From positions 1 to 64,000 of the forward strand of contig JAUIBT010000003.1 of assembly GCA_030428255.1 (NCBI GenBank): a DNA stretch of 64,000 bases, in the 5' to 3' direction. The stretch's first letter is position 1. Each line of letters starts with the position of its first letter. The position numbers and the translations under genes are program-made. The notes under the pieces are model-generated. The model was given only the letters and a program-made list of their open reading frames with translations. It made no database searches and was not told the origin of the DNA. The DNA comes from Alphaproteobacteria bacterium (GTDB lineage Bacteria > Pseudomonadota > Alphaproteobacteria > UBA7985 > JAUIBT01). Positions 7,684 through 17,098 of this stretch are shown here, in pieces.

Positions 7684-8519
7684 GACTGCTCTCCCTTCAG
7701 GCGCAGCATACGGTCGAGCATGATGGCCACCACCACGATGATAAAGCCGCTCTCGAAACCCAGCGCCGTGTTGACCTGGTTTAGCGCTCGCACCACTGGT
7801 ACGCCCAGGCCGTCCGCGCCGACCAAGGCCGCGATCACGACCATCGACAGCGACAGCATAATGGTCTGGTTCAGGCCCGCCATGATCTGAGGCAGGGCAT
7901 AGGGTAGCTCGACCTTCCACAGCTTTTGGCTGGGCGTGGCGCCAAAGGCGTCAGCCGCCTCCAGCAGGGCAGTCGGGGTCGAGGAGATACCCAAGTGGGT
8001 CAGGCGAATGGGGGCCGGTAAAACGAAAATCACGGTAGCCATCAGGCCCGGCACCAAGCCAATGCCAAAGAAGACAATCGCCGGAATAAGATAGACGAAG
8101 GTCGGCAGGGTCTGCATCAGGTCCAGAACCGGGCGCATCCAGGCGTAAAGGCGCGGGCGGTGCGCAACCGCGATGCCGATGGGTACGCCGACGGCCATAC
8201 AGACCACGCAGGAGGACAGCACCAGCGTCAGGCTCTCGGTAGTCTCCTCCCAATAGCCTTGGTTCAAGATCAACAAGAAGCCAGCGAAGACCAATAAGCA
8301 GGTCTTCCAAGATCGTTGAATGCCCCAGGTCAGGGCGACGAACAGCGCGATGATCACCAGCGGATGCGGGCTTTGCAGCAACCAGAGAATGGAATCGATC
8401 ATCCATTCTAGGCCAACCGACAGACCTTCGAAAAACCAATCGGCGTTGTCTTGCAGCCAATCGAATACCCCTTTGGCAGTTTTGCCAATTGGGATTTTGG
8501 TTTCAGTGAGCCATTCCAT
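7680..8519 (-). CDS. choW: Choline ABC transporter, permease
   Basis: A 279-residue inner-membrane permease of the ProW/ChoW type, the usual length for ChoW. It has an N-terminal amphipathic segment, an early hydrophobic pair and then a binding-protein-dependent transport domain. The EAA-like loop that contacts the ATPase is visible as EAADAFGATPSQKLWKVELP. The start at 8519 (MEWLTETKIPIG) has GGAG about 11 nt upstream; in-frame codons further 5' run into the intergenic terminator region. It overlaps choV by 4 nt and follows choX by 226 bp, with a hairpin in the gap. Confidence 0.92.
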   Translation of the reverse strand: MEWLTETKIPIGKTAKGVFDWLQDNADWFFEGLSVGLEWMIDSILWLLQSPHPLVIIALFVALTWGIQRSWKTCLLVFAGFLLILNQGYWEETTESLTLVLSSCVVCMAVGVPIGIAVAHRPRLYAWMRPVLDLMQTLPTFVYLIPAIVFFGIGLVPGLMATVIFVLPAPIRLTHLGISSTPTALLEAADAFGATPSQKLWKVELPYALPQIMAGLNQTIMLSLSMVVIAALVGADGLGVPVVRALNQVNTALGFESGFIIVVVAIMLDRMLRLKGEQS

Positions 8520-8674
8520 GCTGCGCTCCGCGGCTAGAGACCCGCCCGCTATGATCCCCTGCCCAGGCCGGGCCTGGCTTGGCCAAAGCAAGGAGCAAGC
8601 GCCCAAGAACAAGGCCCCCGGTCAAAGCGTCGGATCAAAGGGTCAGATCAATGGGTCGGGTCGTGTTAAGACTG

Positions 8675-8724
8675 AAAAAAAGGGAGCCCCAAGCCAAGGA
8701 GCAGATCCAGGGCTCAAGGCTCCC
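8675..8724 (-). terminator. Intra-operon terminator or attenuator after choX
   Basis: On the minus strand GGGAGCC (8718-8724) pairs with GGCTCCC (8682-8688) and is followed by seven T (8675-8681). It lies between choX and choW. A partial terminator here would let the binding protein be made in excess over the membrane subunits, as in many ABC operons. Confidence 0.75.
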
Positions 8725-8745
8725 GCTGTGTCAATGGTTCAAGGC

Positions 8746-9678
8746 CTAGAGGCCCAGAGCGCCCTTAACTGCAGCCATGCCATCGCCACCGTCCATGGTG
8801 GTCACACCAGCCAGCCAAGCATCCAGGGTCTCGGGATGGGCTTTGAGCCAAGCTGCGGCAGCTTTGTTGGCGTCCTCACCGTCGTTCAGGATAGCGCCCA
8901 TGATTTCATTTTCCATGGCCAGGCTGAACTTCAGGTTCTTAAGCAAGGCACCGACATTTGCGCACTCATCGACGTAGCCCGCACGCACGTTGGTGTAGAC
9001 CGTTGCGCCGCCCAGGTCGGGGCCGAAGTAGTCGTCACCGCCGGTCAGGTAGGACATATCGAAGTTGGCGTTCATGGGGTGGGGTTCCCAGCCCAGGAAG
9101 ACCACCGGATTGCCGCGCTTGTCCGCACGCGCCACTTGCGCCAACATGCCTTGCTCAGAGGACTCAACCACCTCGAAGCCGCTCAAGCCGAAAGCATTGG
9201 TGTCGATCATGTCCATGATCAAGCGGTTGCCGTCGTTGCCGGGTTCAATGCCATAGATCTTGCCGTCCAGCGCGTCCTTGTGCGCTGCGATGTCGGCAAA
9301 GTCCTTGATGCCCATGTCCGCGGCGGCCTTATTGACAGCCAAGGTGTACTTGGCACCTTCCAGGTTTTCACGCACGGTCTCCACGCTGCCCTCATCGCGG
9401 TACTTAGCAATGTCGCCTTCCATGGTCGGCATCCAATTGCCCAGGAAGACGTCAATGTCGCCGCCTGCCATAGAAGCATAGGTCACAGGCACCGACAGGA
9501 CCTTTACGTCCACATCATAGCCCAGCGCGGACAGCACGGTGTTGGTGGCGGCGGTTGTGGCCGTGATATCGGTCCACCCCACGTCTGAGAAGGTTACTGT
9601 GCTGCAGTCTGCCAAGGCCGCACCAGTCGTTAGAGTGGAAAGCGCAGCGCCCATCAGGGCCATCTTAAAAGTCTTCAT
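8746..9678 (-). CDS. choX: Choline-binding periplasmic protein
   Basis: A 310-residue OpuAC-type binding protein. The signal peptide MKTFKMALMGAALSTLTTGAALA is probably cut before DCSTVTF. Residues expected for the choline aromatic box of ChoX are present in order: Trp and Asp in GWTDIT, Trp in LGNWMPTM, Tyr in AKYTLAV and Trp in LGWEPHPMN. That matches ChoX rather than the glycine-betaine ProX layout. It is the first gene of choXWV on the minus strand. A Cys pair (DCSTV and DECANV) may be disulphide-bonded. No betI or betA gene lies in the window, so the fate of the choline is not visible. Confidence 0.92.
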   Translation of the reverse strand: MKTFKMALMGAALSTLTTGAALADCSTVTFSDVGWTDITATTAATNTVLSALGYDVDVKVLSVPVTYASMAGGDIDVFLGNWMPTMEGDIAKYRDEGSVETVRENLEGAKYTLAVNKAAADMGIKDFADIAAHKDALDGKIYGIEPGNDGNRLIMDMIDTNAFGLSGFEVVESSEQGMLAQVARADKRGNPVVFLGWEPHPMNANFDMSYLTGGDDYFGPDLGGATVYTNVRAGYVDECANVGALLKNLKFSLAMENEIMGAILNDGEDANKAAAAWLKAHPETLDAWLAGVTTMDGGDGMAAVKGALGL

Positions 9679-9809
9679 ATTTGCCTCGCTGTTTTAATGA
9701 GATGTCTTGTTGTGACATTCATCTCTTGTCGCAGTCACACTAAGGCCAACACCCAGGAGCTGGCAAGAGCGAAACTGACCGGTGAAAACATCCTGGCGAC
9801 ACCCCCTAC

Positions 9810-12800
9810 CTAAAACAGGGGCAACAGAACCTTGGGCAACGGAACGAGCGGCTTTTTCTTCTTTAAGAATTTGTCTTGCAACGAAGGATCTTCCTGCTGC
9901 TCTAACTCCAACTGCTCCTGCTCGTCAGGGGTCAGCTCTTGGCCGTCTTCCTGGCGGCGCAGCAATTCTTGCAGATCGATTTCCAGCCTGATTTTTGGCC
10001 GTCGCTCATCGCTCGGCGTTTGGCTGGCGTCCTCGGTGGTGATGGCGCTGCAGGCCCGTGGAGGCTCCGCATTCGTCGAAGCCAAGGGTGCGGCGCCGAA
10101 CAGCGCCTGATAGGCTTGTGCCGGGCGATCAAGCGACAGTTCTTGGCCGCTCGCGTCTGCAAATGCGGCCAGCGCCCGCTTGGTCTTGCGCCCTGCAATT
10201 CCGTCGGCCGGGCCAGGGGCGAAGCCCTTGGCCGCCAGGCCCGCTTGCAGCATTTGCATCAAGATCTTGCCGTCGCTGCCGATCTTCAGCTCGATACAGT
10301 TTTGTTGACCTCCAGGCTGGTTCTTGGCCACGGGCATGCGGACGATAAAGCGCAAGGACCGGCGAGCGCCAGGGCCTTGGTCGGTAAAGCAGAGGCTTGT
10401 GCCGGAACTCGCCGGGCTGCAGTGCCAATCTGGGTGTTGGGTGTGAACCGGGCGCGTTTCAAGCACGAACAAAGGACCGAGCCAATCCTGGTTCTCAGGA
10501 TTGGTGACTTTGATCTCAAAGTCGCAGTCCACGCTGGATGTGCAGGTTCCGCTTTGCAGCTTGCTGAGCAGAACCTTGATCGGGTCCAACGGTTTGGCAG
10601 GCGCGCCTTGAAGGCCAAGGGCTGGCTTGGGCGCGATCTTGCAGGCCTCTAGCTCGCAGTCCGCCAGTTGCTTGCGCAAGGCGGTCTCGCGCGCCTTGAG
10701 CAGCTTGAGGCGGGCACTGCTGGCCGCCAGGGCCTCCTCTGCGTCCAAAATGTCGAGGTCCAGATCATCGATCTCGCTCAGTAGATCGCTGGCCTTATCC
10801 AGCTCGCGCTTGATGATGGCGTTTTGGGCGCTGACATCTTGGCCCTGTTCGCTCAGTGCGGCCTTGGCGTAGATGGCTTGGGCAAAGGCTTCTTGCGCCG
10901 CGGCTTTGGCCTGGCTCTTGGCTGCATGCTCAGCGCGCAGAGCGTCCAGCGCAGCTTTGTCGTTGGCCACTTGCTGTTCGGTACCTGGCAAGGAGCCGAT
11001 CACGTCGTTCAATTCGCTGGCGATCTGCTGGCAGGGTTCGCAGTCGGTTGAAACGAAGGGCGACTGGGGCGCTCCGCCCTGGCCATTTTGACCCTGGCCG
11101 TTCTGGCCGAGCCCAATCTGTCCACCGTTCTGGGCAGGCTTGCACTGCTTTTCGCACTCCGCCAAATCGGCTTTCAGCTTGGCGATCAGCGCCTTGAGGT
11201 CGTCGACCTTCTTCTGTGCCTCGGCGATGGCGGCCTTTGCGGCTTGGATCGCTGCACCTTCTTCGGCTTGCGCGTCGGTCAGGGCGTTGCGCTGCTTATC
11301 AATCTCGTTCAGCTCTTTATCCAGCTCGGCGCGCTTGGCCTCGTCTTGAGTGGTGAGCCAGGCCTCGTTGAGCTGGGACTCGCGAGCCAGCACGGCGCGC
11401 AGCCGGTCGGCGCGGGTCTGGGCTTCTTCTTTGAGCTGGGCCAGCTTGGCCTTGGCGGTTTTCAGTTCGCGCTCAGCGCCGATCAGGGTGCCTACGGCGT
11501 CGTTGATGAGGCTGGCGATCTGCTGGCAGGGTTCGCAGTCGGTTGAAACGAAGGGCGACTGGGGCGGCCCGCCCTGGCCATTTTGACCCTGGCCGTTCTG
11601 GCCGAGCCCAATCTGTCCACCGTTCTGGGCAGGCTTGCACTGCTTTTCGCACTCCGCCAAATCGGCTTTCAGCTTGGCGATCAGCGCCTTGAGGTCGTCG
11701 ACCTTCTTCTGTGCCTCGGCGATGGCGGCCTTTGCGGCTTGGATCGCTGCACCTTCTTCGGCTTGCGCGTCGGTCAGGGCGTTGCGCTGCTTATCAATCT
11801 CGTTCAGCTCTTTATCCAGCTCGGCGCGCTTGGCCTCGTCTTGGGTGGTGAGCCAGGCCTCGTTGAGCTGGGACTCGCGAGCCAGCACGGCGCGCAGCCG
11901 GTCGGCGCGGGTCTGGGCTTCTTCCTTCAGCTGGGCCAGCTTGGCCTTGGCGGATTTCAGTTCGCGCTCAGCGCCGATCAAGGTGCCTACGGCGTCGTTG
12001 ATGAGGCTGGCGATCTGCTGGCAGGGTTCGCAGTCGGTCGAAACGAAGGGCGACTGGGGCGCGCCGCCCTGGCCATTTTGACCCTGGCCGTTCTGGCCGA
12101 GCCCAATCTGTCCGCCGTTCTGGGCAGGCTTGCACTGCTTTTCGCACTCCGCCAAATCAGCTTTCAGCTTGGCGATCAGCGCCTTGAGGTCGTCGACCTT
12201 CTTCTGTGCCTCGGCGATGGCGGCCTTTGCGGCTTGGATCGCTGCACCTTCTTCGGCTTGCGCGTCGGTCAGGGCGTTGCGCTGCTTATCAATCTCGTTC
12301 AGCTCTCTATCCAGCTCGGCGCGCTTGGCCTCGTCTTGGGTGGTGAGCCAGGCCTCGTTGAGCTGGGACTCGCGGGCCAGCACGGCGCGCAGCCTGTCGG
12401 CGCGGGTCTGGGCTTCTTCTTTCAGCTGGGCCAGCTTGGCCTTGGCGGATTTCAGTTCGCGCTCAGCGCCGATCAGGGTGCCTACGGCGTCGTTGATGAG
12501 GCTGGCGATCTGCTGGCAGGGTTCGCAGTCGGTTGAAACGAAGGGCGACTGCCCCGCCAAAGCAATGTCGCCGCCGCCTGTGTCTGCACAGCGCGTGGCC
12601 TCGCAGTCTTGAAGTGCGGCTTCGCTTTGGGCGATCTGGGTCTCTAGCTGCTCGTGTTGCTCCAACAGGGCGGCAACGACTTCCTCGTCCTCAGCATTCA
12701 GCTTTTTCAGGCCCGCGACGGCGGCTTCAGCCTGGCGACGGGCTAGGTCGATCTGATCCAGCTCGCGCCCAGCGGCCTGCTGCTCGGGGCTGTCGTCAAA

Positions 12801-14738
12801 ACGCGTCCAGATGGGAGCCAGCTCTTGTTCGCGCGCGAGGAGCTTGGCCAATTCTGCTTCGCGGCGTGCCTGTTCCCCGCGATTATATTTCAGACGGGCC
12901 AGCGTCGCTTGCAGGTCCGAAGCAACAACGTAGCGCTGCTTCAGCAAGTCGTTCAGCGCTTCGGCTAGCGGTTGGCAGGTTGGGCAGTCGGCAAGGCGGC
13001 CAAAGAAGCTCTGCGGAACCGGGTAACTGCGGTCGTAGTCGTCGCCCGGCAAACTGACCTTGGGCTTGTTCTTTTCGGCCAGGCACTTGGCCTCGCAGTC
13101 CGCCAACTCCTTGCGCAGCTCCTCAGCGCGCTTGGTCAACCGGGTATGTTCCTTCAAATTGGCTTGAAGCTGTTTATCAAGGCGCGCGATCTCGTCCTCG
13201 GCCCACAGCATGTCCATGAGCAACTGGGTGCGCAGGTCTTCGATCTCAAATAGGCGATCTAGAACCTGTGCTTCGTTCTGCAATCCCGTATCACCCACGA
13301 GGAAGGCAGACAGCAAGCGCTCTTCTTTTTCAAGATCGTCGTCTTGAGCCTCCCATTCCTTCAAGGATTTGCGGCGGCTTTTCAGCAGCCAAACCTCGGT
13401 CTGAATATCGCCAGCGACGCTGCGTCGCTTAGACAGCGTTTGCATGAGCGCGTCGGCAATTGGCTGGCAAGTCGGGCATTTGGCCAGAATGAAATCGATG
13501 TTTTCTTGTTGAGGGTAGGCGGGGTCAACGAAGGGATCAATCGCGGTCTTGTTGGGCTTGGCAGGCTTACAGGTCTTCTCACAGTCTGCCAGCTCCTTTT
13601 GAGCTGCCTCCAACAAGGCGGTATGTAGTCGATAATTCAAGATAGCAGCGAGCAGGCCCTTGGTCTGCTGGCCGATGACTTCCGTCAGCCCCGCAGCGTC
13701 GCGCGCCACCTGGGCGCGCTGTTCGGCAAGGTGGCGCAAGGCAGCTTCGGCCTCGTTTTGGTCGTGGCGGTCGAAGGTCTCGTCGAGGCGGTCCGAAGTT
13801 TCGCCTGGCGCTTTGGGCGTAAACGAGTCCAGCAGTTGCTTGTAGAGCAGCTCTTCTTGCTGCTTGAGCGTTTCGGCCTGTTTCAACAGGCGTTGCAAGG
13901 TGGCGTGATTGGCAGTCAGCGAGCCGTGCAACATTTCAGCCGAAGTGGCAATGGAGCGGCGGTGGCTGCGGATGGTGTTGACCTTTTCCGCCAAGGCTTG
14001 GCAGGCGGCACACTTGGCCACGATGCCGATGAAGTTTTCCGGCTTGGGCACCTCTGAGGCTGCGATCAAGGGCGGCAGGTTTAGTGCCGGGTTCTGAATA
14101 GGCGTGGGTTTTGGGGGCGAGCCGATGGCCACATTATCGTCCAGGTCCAATTCCGAGACATCGCAGCTCAACTCGCATTGATACATGGCCAGTTGGGCAC
14201 GAATGGCTTTTCGCATCTCGGCGAGGGCCTTGGCGCGCAGGCCGTCCAGATCTTTAAGCGCGGCAGCCAGTGCGCTGCGGGCTTTGGCGAGCTGCACTTC
14301 GGCTTGGCGGGCGGCGGGCTCGGCGGCATCGCGCTTGTCGCGGGTTTCGCGATAGTCATACAGCTTGGTCTCGCCATCCCCGAACAGCAGATCGTCTGCT
14401 TCGTTCGACAAACGCTCAAAGGCACCGTAGTCGCGGTCATAGGCCTGGCGCGCGACTAAGAAGTCGTCGGCCTTCTTGCGCACCTCGATCAAGTGGGCCT
14501 GGTAGGCCGCCTTGGCTTGGTTATAGACATCGACTTGGCTGTGGTAGGCGGCCTGCTGGTCCAGGCACTTGGCACAGTTCGTCGTGGTTTTTTGCAGATC
14601 GTGTAGGGTGTTGCCAAGGTCGGGCCCGCCCGCTAAGCCCTGCTGCGCCTGAAGGGCGATAGCGGTGGAAAGCCAAAGGAGCAGGGACAGCAAGAGCGCT
14701 GGTAGAGCGTTGGATATACGATGGCGCTGTGGCTGCAT
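9810..14738 (-). CDS. Very large exported coiled-coil protein with eight Cys-bracketed modules and a peptidoglycan-binding-like domain
   Basis: 1642 residues, unrecognised as a whole. A signal peptide (LPALLLSLLLWLSTAIALQA) puts it in the envelope. Eight modules of 150-190 residues follow, each opening with CxxC (CAKC, CAAC, CPTC, CPTC, then DCEPC four times, near residues 56, 243, 421, 583, 738, 903, 1068 and 1233). Each module closes with a second Cys pair such as ECEKQC or DCEKTC, and the interior is charged, heptad-like helix. I infer antiparallel helical hairpins stapled at the base by disulphides. Modules 5-7 are almost identical. Low-complexity linkers (GQNGQGQNGQGG) separate them. Residues of about 1400-1485 look like a beta-sandwich with Cys pairs (CTSSVDCDFEIKVTNP). 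Residues 1490-1535 resemble PG_binding_1 (GFAPGPADGIAGRKTKRAL). The tail is KKKKPLVPLPKVLLPLF. It may be a long spacer or tether between outer membrane and cell wall. GAGG precedes the ATG at 14738. Confidence 0.8.
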   Translation of the reverse strand: MQPQRHRISNALPALLLSLLLWLSTAIALQAQQGLAGGPDLGNTLHDLQKTTTNCAKCLDQQAAYHSQVDVYNQAKAAYQAHLIEVRKKADDFLVARQAYDRDYGAFERLSNEADDLLFGDGETKLYDYRETRDKRDAAEPAARQAEVQLAKARSALAAALKDLDGLRAKALAEMRKAIRAQLAMYQCELSCDVSELDLDDNVAIGSPPKPTPIQNPALNLPPLIAASEVPKPENFIGIVAKCAACQALAEKVNTIRSHRRSIATSAEMLHGSLTANHATLQRLLKQAETLKQQEELLYKQLLDSFTPKAPGETSDRLDETFDRHDQNEAEAALRHLAEQRAQVARDAAGLTEVIGQQTKGLLAAILNYRLHTALLEAAQKELADCEKTCKPAKPNKTAIDPFVDPAYPQQENIDFILAKCPTCQPIADALMQTLSKRRSVAGDIQTEVWLLKSRRKSLKEWEAQDDDLEKEERLLSAFLVGDTGLQNEAQVLDRLFEIEDLRTQLLMDMLWAEDEIARLDKQLQANLKEHTRLTKRAEELRKELADCEAKCLAEKNKPKVSLPGDDYDRSYPVPQSFFGRLADCPTCQPLAEALNDLLKQRYVVASDLQATLARLKYNRGEQARREAELAKLLAREQELAPIWTRFDDSPEQQAAGRELDQIDLARRQAEAAVAGLKKLNAEDEEVVAALLEQHEQLETQIAQSEAALQDCEATRCADTGGGDIALAGQSPFVSTDCEPCQQIASLINDAVGTLIGAERELKSAKAKLAQLKEEAQTRADRLRAVLARESQLNEAWLTTQDEAKRAELDRELNEIDKQRNALTDAQAEEGAAIQAAKAAIAEAQKKVDDLKALIAKLKADLAECEKQCKPAQNGGQIGLGQNGQGQNGQGGAPQSPFVSTDCEPCQQIASLINDAVGTLIGAERELKSAKAKLAQLKEEAQTRADRLRAVLARESQLNEAWLTTQDEAKRAELDKELNEIDKQRNALTDAQAEEGAAIQAAKAAIAEAQKKVDDLKALIAKLKADLAECEKQCKPAQNGGQIGLGQNGQGQNGQGGPPQSPFVSTDCEPCQQIASLINDAVGTLIGAERELKTAKAKLAQLKEEAQTRADRLRAVLARESQLNEAWLTTQDEAKRAELDKELNEIDKQRNALTDAQAEEGAAIQAAKAAIAEAQKKVDDLKALIAKLKADLAECEKQCKPAQNGGQIGLGQNGQGQNGQGGAPQSPFVSTDCEPCQQIASELNDVIGSLPGTEQQVANDKAALDALRAEHAAKSQAKAAAQEAFAQAIYAKAALSEQGQDVSAQNAIIKRELDKASDLLSEIDDLDLDILDAEEALAASSARLKLLKARETALRKQLADCELEACKIAPKPALGLQGAPAKPLDPIKVLLSKLQSGTCTSSVDCDFEIKVTNPENQDWLGPLFVLETRPVHTQHPDWHCSPASSGTSLCFTDQGPGARRSLRFIVRMPVAKNQPGGQQNCIELKIGSDGKILMQMLQAGLAAKGFAPGPADGIAGRKTKRALAAFADASGQELSLDRPAQAYQALFGAAPLASTNAEPPRACSAITTEDASQTPSDERRPKIRLEIDLQELLRRQEDGQELTPDEQEQLELEQQEDPSLQDKFLKKKKPLVPLPKVLLPLF
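11041..12525 (-). repeat. Three near-identical 495-bp in-frame tandem repeats
   Basis: The marker GCAGGGTTCGCAGTCGG recurs at 11031, 11526, 12021 and 12516, always 495 bp apart (the 12021 copy ends GTCGG). Between these marks three 165-codon units differ at only a few bases, for example GCGGTT/GCGGAT and AAGGTG/AGGGTG. The period is a multiple of three, so gain or loss of a unit would keep the frame. Such identity implies recent duplication or ongoing gene conversion. Confidence 0.95.
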
Positions 14739-14979
14739 GTGGTCCTCTTCGGTTTTCAGCCTTTTCTCTGGCGCGTAATCTGGCTAAGCCTGCTATTTGG
14801 CAAAGCGCGCGTAGCCCAGCGCCTGCATCGGCTGGCTCGTGGTTGGACTTTTCGCGCTAAGTGGAAGGACCAGGGCGGTTTCCGGTCGATGGCGGTCGTA
14901 CGCTGCTGTGTCCAGCCTTACAGAGTTATCACACCGCAGCTTCGCGGCGCAGCGAACCCAGCGTGTTTGGAGGCCATTG

Positions 14980-15606
14980 ATGCCCAATCTTCTTATGGTT
15001 TTGGATCTTGTCGGCGTGGCCGTGTTCGCTATTTCCGGCGCTATGGTGGCCTCGCGAAAAGAGATGGATATTTTTGGCTTTGCGGTGATGGCAGCGGTGA
15101 CGGGCATCGGCGGCGGTACGCTGAGGGATCTGGTGCTTGGGCACTCAGCCTCGTGGATTGCATCGCCCTATTATCTGGGGGTTTGCTTGCTGGCTGCAGT
15201 CTTGGTCTACTTCAGCGCCCATGTGGTCCAACGACGCTATGTCATCGTTTTGTGGGCCGATGCGATAGGGATTTCCGCTTATGCCGTTATGGGGGCCGAC
15301 CTTGCCCTGCGGGCGGGGGCAGACAGCCTGGTGGCTGTCGGGCTGGGCGTTATCTCGGCCACCTTTGGCGGACTGATCCGCGACACCATTGCGGACGAAA
15401 AGCCATTGATTTTGCTCAAAGAGGTTTATGCAACCTGCACAGCGGCTGGGGCAGGGGTCTATGTGCTGATGGTGGGACTTGGAGCAAACCTGGCGCTGGC
15501 CGCAGCGCTGGGCTTTCTTGCCAGCTTTGTGCTGCGCGGCCTGGGGATTGCACTTGGTCTGTCGTTGCCGACTTATCGCTCGCGGCCGGGACGCGACTAT
15601 CACTAG
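14980..15606 (+). CDS. YadS/TRIC-type membrane protein (UPF0126, glycine transporter domain)
   Basis: A 208-residue inner-membrane protein made of two repeats of three helices. Each repeat carries the family signature: GIGGGTLRDLVLG in the first and ATFGGLIRDTIADE in the second. Members of this family have been linked to glycine uptake or to TRIC-like cation conduction; the substrate here is unknown. The start at 14980 has TTTGGAGG a few bases upstream. The gene diverges from the giant coiled-coil gene and converges with the P450 gene, with 19 bp between stop codons. Confidence 0.88.
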   Translation: MPNLLMVLDLVGVAVFAISGAMVASRKEMDIFGFAVMAAVTGIGGGTLRDLVLGHSASWIASPYYLGVCLLAAVLVYFSAHVVQRRYVIVLWADAIGISAYAVMGADLALRAGADSLVAVGLGVISATFGGLIRDTIADEKPLILLKEVYATCTAAGAGVYVLMVGLGANLALAAALGFLASFVLRGLGIALGLSLPTYRSRPGRDYH

Positions 15607-15625
15607 GCGAAGGAGGCTTGCTGGC

Positions 15626-16786
15626 CTAGCCCCAAGCGATGGGCACGCTGATCGGTCCGCGGAAGGCCCAGCCGGTCATAGTGACCGGACCGGTCAGCCG
15701 CAAGTTATCGAGTCTAGCAAAGATTGAGGGCAGAGCGACCTCGGCAACGAGGCAACGCGCGATGAAGGCACCGGCACAAAAATGCGGCCCCGCACCAAAG
15801 CTCACCGTCTGCTGGGCTCTGCGCGTAACTTGGAAGCGGTCGGGGTCGGTAAAGCAGGCCTCATCGCGGTTGCCCGAGGCGAACATCAAAAAGACCTTGT
15901 CCTCGGGCTCGAAGGTCACGTCCTTGTAGCGATAGCGTTGAACAATGCGCCGGGGCGACATGCCGACCGGCGACATCCAGCGCGCATATTCCTTAAAAGC
16001 GTCGATCCAGCTTGCCTGGCCAGCCTGGATTAACGCCAACTGGTCGCGTTGGTCCAGCAAGGCCCAAACCAGGCCCGCGATCACGTCCCGAGGCTCATTT
16101 TGACCGCCCGAGATCGCCAGGCGAATGTTGGCCTTGCATTGCTCCAACGGCAGACCGGCTGCCAGTTGAGTTGCGAGCAAGCTCGGGCCTCGTTGCTGGT
16201 CAAGCGTCGCTGCCATGGCTTCAACATGGGCGTCTATGGTGGCCACGCAGGCCAAACAATGCGCCTCGACTTGCGAGTCGCCGGCAAAGTTGGAACAGCC
16301 GTCGATCATGCCCTGGCTGACGGCGTCCATGACCTGCCAGCTCATGTTGTGCAGGCCGGTGACGGCCATTAGGGCCTCGCCTGAGATGGGCTTGGCTATG
16401 TCTTCGACAAGATCGGCGCTGCCGCTGGCGGGAAGGGCTTCCAAAATTGCGTCTGTCGAGGCCTGAAAGCTGCGCCGCCAGTGATCGCGGACCGCCGTCT
16501 GAGAGATGGTAGGGAACATGGCCTTGCGCTCGTGCAAGTGCGCGCTGCCGTCTTTGCGCATCATGTTTTGACCCATGAGCCGGGTCATGAGCCCCTGAGG
16601 CTGGACCGAGGAGAAGACCTGGACCTTCTTCTCGTTGATGTCGATGTCGTCGCGGCGGGTCAGCAAGGTGGCGTCCAGCTGTGGGACGTAGGCGATGGGG
16701 GCCTGGCGACGCATCTGCGCAAAGGCGGGGAAGGGATCGCGCGCAAAGGCGGCCAGATCGATATCGAATTGTGGGGCGTTGGACAT
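15626..16786 (-). CDS. Cytochrome P450
   Basis: A 386-residue soluble bacterial P450. The haem-binding loop is FGAGPHFCAGAF with the Cys ligand. The K-helix ExxR is EYAR in KEYARWMSP. The I-helix reads AISGGQNEPRDVIAG, so the usual acid-Thr pair is replaced by Glu-Pro-Arg-Asp around the oxygen-binding kink, as in some alphaproteobacterial CYP groups. The start at 16786 (MSNAPQFDID) is preferred; earlier in-frame codons add a low-complexity leader. No ferredoxin or reductase gene is adjacent, so its redox partner lies elsewhere. The substrate is unknown. Confidence 0.9.
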   Translation of the reverse strand: MSNAPQFDIDLAAFARDPFPAFAQMRRQAPIAYVPQLDATLLTRRDDIDINEKKVQVFSSVQPQGLMTRLMGQNMMRKDGSAHLHERKAMFPTISQTAVRDHWRRSFQASTDAILEALPASGSADLVEDIAKPISGEALMAVTGLHNMSWQVMDAVSQGMIDGCSNFAGDSQVEAHCLACVATIDAHVEAMAATLDQQRGPSLLATQLAAGLPLEQCKANIRLAISGGQNEPRDVIAGLVWALLDQRDQLALIQAGQASWIDAFKEYARWMSPVGMSPRRIVQRYRYKDVTFEPEDKVFLMFASGNRDEACFTDPDRFQVTRRAQQTVSFGAGPHFCAGAFIARCLVAEVALPSIFARLDNLRLTGPVTMTGWAFRGPISVPIAWG

Positions 16787-17098
16787 GAGGGACCTGGTGC
16801 AAAACGGGGCAGGCGGTGGGGCGATTTCGGCCCCAGTCTGCTGGATCGGTGCCTCGCGCGGTTGCAAGGCCTGGTCAGCCTAATGCAACACTGTAGAAAT
16901 TGAAATGATCAGCGCTCGACGGGCGCAGTGGCCCAAAGTGCCCTGACCCCTGGTGCCCTGGCCCCGTGCGGCAAACACGACCAGGCCAAGGCTCGGGCTA
17001 CGGCAGCCTTATGCTGTTGCGGCTTTTTTTCGTTGCGCTTGCATTACAGGGCTTGCAAAACGCCGCCAGCTTAGCTAATCAATCGCTCCACCGCATGC
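16787..17098. other. Intergenic stretch before tRNA-Ser
   Basis: No protein gene is evident. A possible plus-strand terminator lies at 17001-17030: CGGCAGC/GCTGTTG stem with two G-T pairs, loop CTTAT, then seven T shortly after. No plus-strand gene feeds it, so a small RNA is conceivable but unsupported. The tRNA promoter should lie at the right end. Confidence 0.45.

Noticed and set aside
8320-9588. Plus-strand frame of 422 codons
   Set aside because: Antisense to choX and choW, which have clear family motifs and operon structure.
11041-12525. Regular repeats considered as a CRISPR array
   Set aside because: The units are 495 bp, contiguous and coding; there are no short repeats with unique spacers and no cas genes.
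11583-12536. Plus-strand frame of 317 codons with repeats
   Set aside because: It mirrors the repeated coiled-coil gene on the other strand; its repeats only reflect the 495-bp units.
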